From assembly GCA_913056475.1 (NCBI GenBank), contig CAJXMS010000115.1:1-7157 (forward strand): DNA of 7,157 nt, read 5' to 3'. The stretch's first letter is position 1. Each line of letters begins with the position of its first letter. A program made the translations under genes and the position numbers. Shown one piece after another: positions 1 through 4,842 of this stretch. Under the pieces are notes generated by a model. The model saw nothing but the letters and a program-made list of their open reading frames with translations, was not told the origin of the DNA and searched no databases. Origin of the DNA: an uncultured Bacteroidota bacterium (GTDB taxonomy: Bacteria; Bacteroidota; Bacteroidia; Flavobacteriales; Schleiferiaceae).

Positions 1-1424
1 CCCTTACCACCGGCGATATAAACAACGAGGGGACCCTTACCATTGCTGATAATGGTTGCCTGGTGCAGGGTTCCGCCACTTCCAATCAAGGCAGCGGAAC
101 GTTTAAGGTTACCAACCAAACCCTTTATCCCAATCCCGCCGCCTTCAAATACTGGAGCAGTCCGGTAAGTGGGGAAACCATGGGTGATGTCTTTGGCAAC
201 ACCACCCCAGGTGATTGGTACAACTGGACTCCGGGCGATCCCAGCACCCTGGCCAACTGGAGCCAGATAACATCCAGCTATACTTTTGAAGCCGGCCGGG
301 GCTTCATAACCACTCCGGAAAACTTGGGGACCAGCAATATCTCGGAAGCGCGCACCTTTGCGGGCAGCATTCACAATGGCCCCATTACTTACTCCGCTGG
401 TAATTTAAATGTGGGGGATTTTATTCTGGCGGGCAATCCCTATCCTTCTGCCATTGACAACGCGGAGTTTGTAAACGACAACAGCGACTTAGCCGGTACG
501 ATCCATTACTGGAACCATGTTTCCAACTTTAGCAACCCTACCAATGGCGACTATGCCTCCTGGAATTCCACCGGCGGTACGAGCTCAGGCAATGGTAGTA
601 AGACCCCCAATGCTTATACCGCTGCCATGCAGGGCTTTTTCGTAGAGGTGGCCAAGAATGGCTCCGTTGACGTCACCTTTGAAAACGATCAACGGGTAAC
701 AGGAAACAATACCCAATTCTTCAAGCAAGATAGTCTCGATACCCGCCAGCGGGTTTGGCTTCGCGCTCAGCAGGATAGCGGTGTTCCCGATCGTCTCCTG
801 GTGGGCCTGCTGGAGCAGGCCACCGATGGGCAGGACCGCCTCTACGATGGCACCAAACTCAAAGGTAATCCCCAGATTGCTTTCTACTCCATCCTTGGCG
901 CGGAAGAACTGGCCATCCAGGCCCTCGATCAAGACCTCAAAGACGACAAGGTAATCCCCCTCGGCCTCGATGCCGGTAAAAAGGGAAGCTACACCATCGC
1001 CCTGGATTCCCTGGACAACTGGCCCGGGCACAGCATTGCCCTGCTGGATAGCGCCCAGGGGACCCTTACCAACCTGCGGGAAAACGATTACCGCTTCGCG
1101 GTTAACCAAACGGGCTCCATTCGGGATCGCTTGTACCTGCTCATCAGCAGCAAACCTTTCGCGGGCCTGGGGCGCGAAGAAGCCCGGAGCGGGGAGCTCC
1201 TCTATTTCCAGCGGGGCGACGCGCTGGTGGTAGACAGCCGCCTGCAAAGCAGCCCGCTGGAAACCGTCACGTTGCGCAGCCTAAGTGGGCGGACCCTCCG
1301 CCGGGCGGCGCCCGGTACGCGCCGTCACGAAATAGCCGTGGGCGACTTGCCGGCGGGCGTGTACCTCTTGGAAACCCAAACCCGGTCCGGAGCTACTACC
1401 CACCACAAAGTATACCTGAAATAA
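1..1424 (+). CDS. Secreted T9SS cargo protein with C-terminal sorting domain (5' partial)
   Basis: The reading frame is open from the first full codon at position 3, so the gene starts upstream of the window; 473 codons are visible before TAA. A GTG at 63 is an internal valine, not a credible start. The visible part is rich in Asn, Thr, Ser, Gly and Trp, as in Bacteroidota secreted surface proteins. It contains a YWSSPVSG segment near residue 50 and GNPYPSAID near residues 144-152, a pair I know from many T9SS-exported proteins. The last ~75 residues match a type A T9SS sorting domain: a beta-rich segment ending LPAGVYLLETQT, then a basic HHKVYLK terminus. Such proteins cross the outer membrane through the T9SS, and the tail is normally removed as the protein is released or attached to the surface. 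Its specific function (adhesin, enzyme or other) cannot be told because the N-terminal part is missing. GC content is clearly higher in the tail than in parts of the central domain. Confidence 0.9.
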   Translation, partial: LTTGDINNEGTLTIADNGCLVQGSATSNQGSGTFKVTNQTLYPNPAAFKYWSSPVSGETMGDVFGNTTPGDWYNWTPGDPSTLANWSQITSSYTFEAGRGFITTPENLGTSNISEARTFAGSIHNGPITYSAGNLNVGDFILAGNPYPSAIDNAEFVNDNSDLAGTIHYWNHVSNFSNPTNGDYASWNSTGGTSSGNGSKTPNAYTAAMQGFFVEVAKNGSVDVTFENDQRVTGNNTQFFKQDSLDTRQRVWLRAQQDSGVPDRLLVGLLEQATDGQDRLYDGTKLKGNPQIAFYSILGAEELAIQALDQDLKDDKVIPLGLDAGKKGSYTIALDSLDNWPGHSIALLDSAQGTLTNLRENDYRFAVNQTGSIRDRLYLLISSKPFAGLGREEARSGELLYFQRGDALVVDSRLQSSPLETVTLRSLSGRTLRRAAPGTRRHEIAVGDLPAGVYLLETQTRSGATTHHKVYLK

Positions 1425-1454
1425 AGCGCTTTTAAAATTTAAAAAACACCCGCC
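1425..1454 (+). other. AT-rich spacer between T9SS gene and small ORF
   Basis: This 30-base spacer contains AAAGCGCTTT (1423-1432, reaching into the upstream stop codon) and TTTTAAAA (1430-1437), both short perfect palindromes without a loop, so they are not terminator hairpins. No Shine-Dalgarno sequence precedes the ATG at 1455, as is usual in Bacteroidota, where an A-rich leader replaces it. The short gap and same orientation suggest co-transcription, but a promoter in the AT-rich stretch cannot be excluded. Confidence 0.4.
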
Positions 1455-1646
1455 ATGAAAACTTTGAGAACCCTCTTGCTCCTCGCCTTTTTAGCCACCA
1501 GCGGAAGTCTGTTGGCGCAGCAGGGCCCACCGCCCCCACCGGGCAGTAACAATCCCGCGCCCCTCGGCGGCATCGCCCTGCTGGCGGCCGCCGGCGCGGC
1601 CTACGGTGGGAAGAAAGCTTATGATCGTTACCAGGGTAAGGGTTAA
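1455..1646 (+). CDS. Small PID-CTERM-like membrane/surface protein
   Basis: This 63-residue protein has a clear N-terminal signal peptide: Lys2 and Arg5, a hydrophobic core at 7-20, and likely cleavage after Ala21 (LLAQ). A run of five prolines follows at 25-29, then a short Ser-Asn-Asn-Pro linker. The tail from residue 36 (PLGGIALLAAAGAAYGGKKA) is a glycine/alanine-rich hydrophobic helix ending in Lys53-Lys54 and further basic residues. This layout resembles the short Bacteroidota proteins that RefSeq calls PID-CTERM protein-sorting domain proteins, but the hallmark Pro-Ile-Asp before the Gly pair is Pro-Leu here. The mature chain would be about 42 residues with no room for another domain. 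It lies 30 bases after the T9SS cargo gene and just before a terminator. The role is unknown; a membrane-anchored or processed surface peptide is an inference. Confidence 0.8.
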   Translation: MKTLRTLLLLAFLATSGSLLAQQGPPPPPGSNNPAPLGGIALLAAAGAAYGGKKAYDRYQGKG

Positions 1647-1667
1647 TATTAAGCTTTAAAAGACATC

Positions 1668-1711
1668 AAGCCAGCGCTGCTCCCCTGGAGGGAAGGGCGT
1701 TGGCTTTTTTT
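1668..1711 (+). terminator. Rho-independent terminator for the plus-strand unit
   Basis: The outer stem pairs AAGCCAGCGC (1668-1677) with GCGTTGGCTT (1697-1706), ten pairs including one G-T wobble. A smaller inner stem pairs TCCC (1681-1684) with GGGA (1690-1693). Seven T residues run from 1705 to 1711. On the minus strand the wobble becomes an A-C mismatch and no immediate T-run follows, so it fits the plus direction best. It overlaps the stop codon of the convergent glycosyltransferase gene (1712-1710). Confidence 0.75.
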
Positions 1712-2456
1712 ATGGGGCCTTTTTTTGCCGCGCCCAGCGGTACTTCAGAAAAACCTCTTTGGCGGTAAGCCGGCACAGGTGAAATCCGGCAGTTCCATCC
1801 AAAAAGCCCCCGCGTAAGAGGTAGGTTTGCAAAAACCGCCAGATGGGGCTCAGCCACATTTTCCAGGACAGGCCCGGCCGGCCGTGCAAACGGGCGGCCG
1901 CCAGTTGCGCGTAGCGGCGCAGGCGCTCTTGGTGTTCGCGGCGGTGCGCATAGCTGTAATGCAGCAGGTCGCCCGGCAGGTGCTGTACCGTCACTCCCGG
2001 CTTCACCTGCAGGGTTTCGTGCACGTAATGCCCTTCCCAGCGTGCTTCCTCCCGGTTAAAGAGCCGAATCTTGCGGTCCGGATAAAAGCCCCCGTGGCGG
2101 ATAGGGCGGCCTTCGTAAAAGTTGAGCCGGTTTATTTGGTAAGCGCCCAGGAGGCCCGCCTTTTTGGCGGCCTTAATACTGCTTTGCAAGGCCGGGCTCA
2201 GGGCCTCGTCCGCATCCAGGGACAGGATGTAAGGATAAAGAGCTTCCCGGTTTCCTTGATTCTTGGTAGCCGCGTAGCCCTGCCAGGTTACGGAAATGAC
2301 GCGGGCCCCCAGGGCCTCCGCCTGGGCTACCGTATCGTCTTCGCTCTGGCTGTCCAGCACCAGGCACTCCTCCGCTACGCCTGCCAGGGAACGCAGGCAG
2401 CGCGCTATATTGTCCGCTTCGTTACGGGTTATGATCACGGCACTGATGGGAGTCAT
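1710..2456 (-). CDS. Family 2 glycosyltransferase, WaaE/KdtX-like
   Basis: This 248-residue protein is predicted to be a cytoplasmic, inverting, GT-A fold glycosyltransferase moving a sugar from a nucleotide-sugar donor onto a cell-surface glycan or lipopolysaccharide-core acceptor. It opens with ISAVIITRNEADNIARCL (4-21), the nucleotide-binding start of GT2 enzymes, followed by VLDSQSEDDT (33-42). The metal-binding DXD-like motif is D81-A-D83 in SLDADE. Tyr/His/Arg-rich motifs near 166-188 (HYSYAHRREHQERLRRYAQL) and the GGFLDGTAGF segment (216-225) before FLKYRW are characteristic of the WaaE/KdtX subgroup. The ATG at 2456 overlaps the upstream TGA as ATGA and begins exactly where family homology begins, so longer upstream extensions were discarded. 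It is the last gene of the operon, and its stop lies in the T-tract of the convergent terminator. Donor and acceptor cannot be read from sequence. Confidence 0.9.
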   Translation of the reverse strand: MTPISAVIITRNEADNIARCLRSLAGVAEECLVLDSQSEDDTVAQAEALGARVISVTWQGYAATKNQGNREALYPYILSLDADEALSPALQSSIKAAKKAGLLGAYQINRLNFYEGRPIRHGGFYPDRKIRLFNREEARWEGHYVHETLQVKPGVTVQHLPGDLLHYSYAHRREHQERLRRYAQLAAARLHGRPGLSWKMWLSPIWRFLQTYLLRGGFLDGTAGFHLCRLTAKEVFLKYRWARQKKAP

Positions 2457-3559
2457 AGGGCCTGCATTTCTTGATACAGCCCTTGCCACTGCCGGGCCAG
2501 CACGGCATCCGTAAATTGTTGCACATGGCCGCGGCCTGCCGCGGCCAGCTCCTCTCTTTTTTCCGGCTTCCGCCAAAGGAGTTGTAGGGCTCCGATCAGC
2601 GTTTCTTCACTTATCTCGTCCAGGAAGAGGCCGCCCGGGCCCGCTACTTCCGGTAGGGCGCTGTTGCGCGCGGTAATCACCGGTGTACCACCCGCCAGGG
2701 CTTCCAGGAGGGGGATGCCAAATCCCTCAAATTGGGAAGGATACACCAGGCACTGAGCGTTTTGGTACAGGGCGGCCAGGTCGGGCAGGGCGCTTACCTG
2801 CCGGTGGTGTAAGATTTTATGCTGGGCAGGAGAGGCCTGGCGCAGGAACTTTTGCCAGTAGCGGGTAGCGCGGCCCACCAGTACCAGGGGTATTTTGAGC
2901 CGGGCACAGGCCTGGGCCACCAGTACCGGGTTTTTGCGGGGCTCCAGGGTACCTACGAAGAGTACGTATTCGGCGGGTAATTGGTAGCGCTGGTGGAGCG
3001 CGGCGCCGGCTTGTTTTTGTTCTTCCCAAAAAACGGGTGCACAACCCTGATGTACCACCAGGATCTTTTCAGCGGGTACGCCCAGGAAATGGACAAGATC
3101 GGCCCGGGTTTGCCGGCTTACAGCTACTACGCGGTCGGCTATGCGGCAGGCATGTCGCAGCTTGCGCAAGTAGAGGTTGCGGTCTACCCGCTGGTAGTAA
3201 TGGGGAAAACGCTTAAAAATGAGGTCGTGCACGGTCACTACCGAGCGAATGCCCCGGGCGGGCAATCCGTAGGGGAGCTCGGCACTTAGGCCGTGAAAAA
3301 TGCCCACCCCATCCCGGGCGGCCCGCGCACTGACCAGGCGCTGCCGCCAGAGTTGAGCCAGCAGAGCGCCTTTTTGGGGCGGGCGGATCTCGTGGACCCC
3401 GGGGCCCGGCGCAAAGGAAATGGGGCCCGCCTTATAGTTGTAGAGAAGATACTGATTATCGGGCTGGTGCTGTGCCAGGGCGCGGATCAGGTTACGGCCG
3501 TAGTTGCCCAGGCCACTGCGGTTGTGAAATATCCGCTTCGCTTCGTAGCCCAGGATCAT
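2453..3559 (-). CDS. GT4-type glycosyltransferase (GT-B fold)
   Basis: This 368-residue protein fits the glycosyltransferase family 4 / glycosyltransferase group 1 pattern, retaining enzymes that add sugars such as mannose or glucose to polysaccharide or lipid-linked acceptors at the cytoplasmic face. The N-terminal domain carries a glycine-rich loop SGLGNYGRNL (15-24) and a TVHDL motif with His111. VAVSRQTRADL (145-155) is the usual segment before the domain linker. The C-terminal donor domain begins near 197 and has FVGTLEPRKN (201-210), whose Arg208-Lys209 should contact donor phosphates. The EX7E motif is E278 and E286 within QFEGFGIPLLEALAGGTP. All signature residues are present and the length is normal. 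The ATG at 3559 makes a 4-base ATGA overlap with the dihydroorotase-like gene; homology starts there, so the in-frame 43-residue Pro/Gly/Arg-rich extension upstream was rejected. It probably acts in the same glycan pathway as the downstream GT2; the substrate is unknown. Confidence 0.92.
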   Translation of the reverse strand: MILGYEAKRIFHNRSGLGNYGRNLIRALAQHQPDNQYLLYNYKAGPISFAPGPGVHEIRPPQKGALLAQLWRQRLVSARAARDGVGIFHGLSAELPYGLPARGIRSVVTVHDLIFKRFPHYYQRVDRNLYLRKLRHACRIADRVVAVSRQTRADLVHFLGVPAEKILVVHQGCAPVFWEEQKQAGAALHQRYQLPAEYVLFVGTLEPRKNPVLVAQACARLKIPLVLVGRATRYWQKFLRQASPAQHKILHHRQVSALPDLAALYQNAQCLVYPSQFEGFGIPLLEALAGGTPVITARNSALPEVAGPGGLFLDEISEETLIGALQLLWRKPEKREELAAAGRGHVQQFTDAVLARQWQGLYQEMQAL

Positions 3560-4842
3560 CGCAGGCGGTCTTTCCAGAGGAGGATAGTGCCCTTGCTCAC
3601 CACGCCCACCGCCCGCCCCCGCAGGGGCTGGTTCAGCCAGGGGTTGTTGGCCGCGCGGCTCTGGGCTTCGGCGGCAGAGAGCTGCCATTCCTGCCGGGGA
3701 TCGAAAAGGGTGAGGTCAGCTTGGGCGCCCTCATCAATGTGGGGCACGGGCAGGCCCAGTAGGCGGCGGGGATTGTGGCTAAAAAGAGGAATGAGTTCCG
3801 CCAGGGTAAAGGATTCCTGCAGGCCAGCCCAGAGGGCCCCAAAAAAGGTTTCCATTCCTGCTGCGCCCCAGGCGGCCCGCTCAAACTCGCAAAACTTATC
3901 TTCCTCCCGGTGGGGCTGATGATCGCTGGTGATCACGGCCAGCAGGCCTTCTTTCACGGCCTGGCGCAGGGCTTCCCGGTCGGGGCTGCTGCGTAGCGGG
4001 GGAAGTAGTTTAAGGTCGGGGTTGTAGGCGTGGAGGTCTTCATCGCTCAGCAGGAGGTTGGCCAGGTTTACATCGGCGGTGATGCCTTCCTGCTGCTGCC
4101 GGGCCTGGCGCAGGATGTCCAGTTCGGCGGTAGAACTGATGCGCTGGCAGTGGATACCGGTTTCCGCGTATTCAGCCAGGTGGAGGTTGCGCAGGAGTCC
4201 TACGGTTTCGCTAAGCACGGGCAGGCCGTTCATGCCCAGCCAGGTACTCATGGGGCCTTCGTGCATTTGTCCACTTCCCCGCAGGGTGGCATCGTAGGCG
4301 GTAAGGTGCAGGGGCGGGGCAAATTCCCGGGCGTAGAGCAGGGCCAGCCGCAGCAAGGCACTATTTTCTACCGCTTGGGTACCGTGGCTAAAGCCCACCG
4401 CTCCGGCCCGGTGGAGGTCGTACATCTCGCTTAGGTCGGTGCCTTGCAGGCCCTGGCTGAGGCTGGCAAAGGGGAAGAGCTGGAGAGGCGTTTTTTCGTT
4501 TTGATGCAGGAGGTACTCTACTTGCGCTTTATGGTCGGTCACGGGCTGCAGCTCCGGGGAAAGGCCCACGGCCGTAAAACCGGCACTAAGGGCGGCCTGG
4601 CAGCCGGTAGAGAGATCTTCCTTGTCTTCCCCGCCGGGATCGCGAAAATTAACCCGCAGATCCATCCAGCCGGGACTTAAGTGAAGGTGGCTTGCGGCTA
4701 CCGTTTCCGCGGCTGCTTTTTCGCCCCCTATGCGCAAGATCTGATCTTGGCTCAGATAAACATCCGTACAGGTGCCGTGATGGGGCCCGCCGGGATCTAC
4801 GATGGTTACCTGGCTTAACTTGATGGGGGCCTCTTTTTTCAT
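3556..4842 (-). CDS. Dihydroorotase-like protein lacking the metal site (pseudo-dihydroorotase)
   Basis: This 428-residue protein has the overall length and landmarks of class I dihydroorotases (cyclic amidohydrolases that close carbamoyl-aspartate to dihydroorotate). These are a beta-strand cap (8-50), SPGWMDLRVNFRDPGGEDKED (from 56), GFTAV (88-92), LPPLRS (280-285), TSDHQPH (305-311) and a C-terminal cap with GAQADLTLFDP. The metal ligands are largely missing. The expected His-x-His after PG..D is Arg63-Val-Asn65; the bridging Asp of the FSDDG motif is His153 (GFSHG); the His of HAED is Thr181 (TAYD); the His of HVST is Arg234 (CQRISS); PHHL is LANL (260-263). Only Asp307 of TSDH remains. 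Orotate synthesis by this chain is therefore unlikely. Known relatives of this kind include inactive PyrC' proteins that scaffold aspartate transcarbamoylase in pseudomonads, but no pyrB is present here. The start at 4842 makes an ATGA overlap with the upstream gene. An automatic pipeline would probably call it pyrC; I leave the symbol empty. Confidence 0.9.
   Translation of the reverse strand: MKKEAPIKLSQVTIVDPGGPHHGTCTDVYLSQDQILRIGGEKAAAETVAASHLHLSPGWMDLRVNFRDPGGEDKEDLSTGCQAALSAGFTAVGLSPELQPVTDHKAQVEYLLHQNEKTPLQLFPFASLSQGLQGTDLSEMYDLHRAGAVGFSHGTQAVENSALLRLALLYAREFAPPLHLTAYDATLRGSGQMHEGPMSTWLGMNGLPVLSETVGLLRNLHLAEYAETGIHCQRISSTAELDILRQARQQQEGITADVNLANLLLSDEDLHAYNPDLKLLPPLRSSPDREALRQAVKEGLLAVITSDHQPHREEDKFCEFERAAWGAAGMETFFGALWAGLQESFTLAELIPLFSHNPRRLLGLPVPHIDEGAQADLTLFDPRQEWQLSAAEAQSRAANNPWLNQPLRGRAVGVVSKGTILLWKDRLR

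Noticed and set aside
28..1071. 15-base direct repeat AGGGGACCCTTACCA at 28-42 and 1057-1071
   Set aside because: Both copies are in the same reading frame and encode GTLT within ordinary coding sequence; no further flanking identity is seen, so it is not a mobile or regulatory repeat.
585..1247. 220-codon open frame on the minus strand inside the T9SS gene
   Set aside because: It lies opposite a clear coding sequence with a recognised sorting domain and has no recognisable domain; GC-rich codon use readily leaves antisense frames open.
2457..2576. 40-residue N-terminal extension of the GT2 gene up to 2576 (and similar extensions of the GT4 and dihydroorotase-like genes)
   Set aside because: The extensions are low-complexity or unrelated to the families, overlap the preceding gene, and are unnecessary because ATG codons at the ATGA overlaps coincide with the start of homology.
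4675..4695. His52-Leu-His54 just before the PGW motif of the dihydroorotase-like protein, as a possible HxH metal site
   Set aside because: The catalytic HxH follows the PG..D motif; this pair lies before it in the strand and is out of register, so it cannot replace Arg63/Asn65 as the ligand pair without a different fold.
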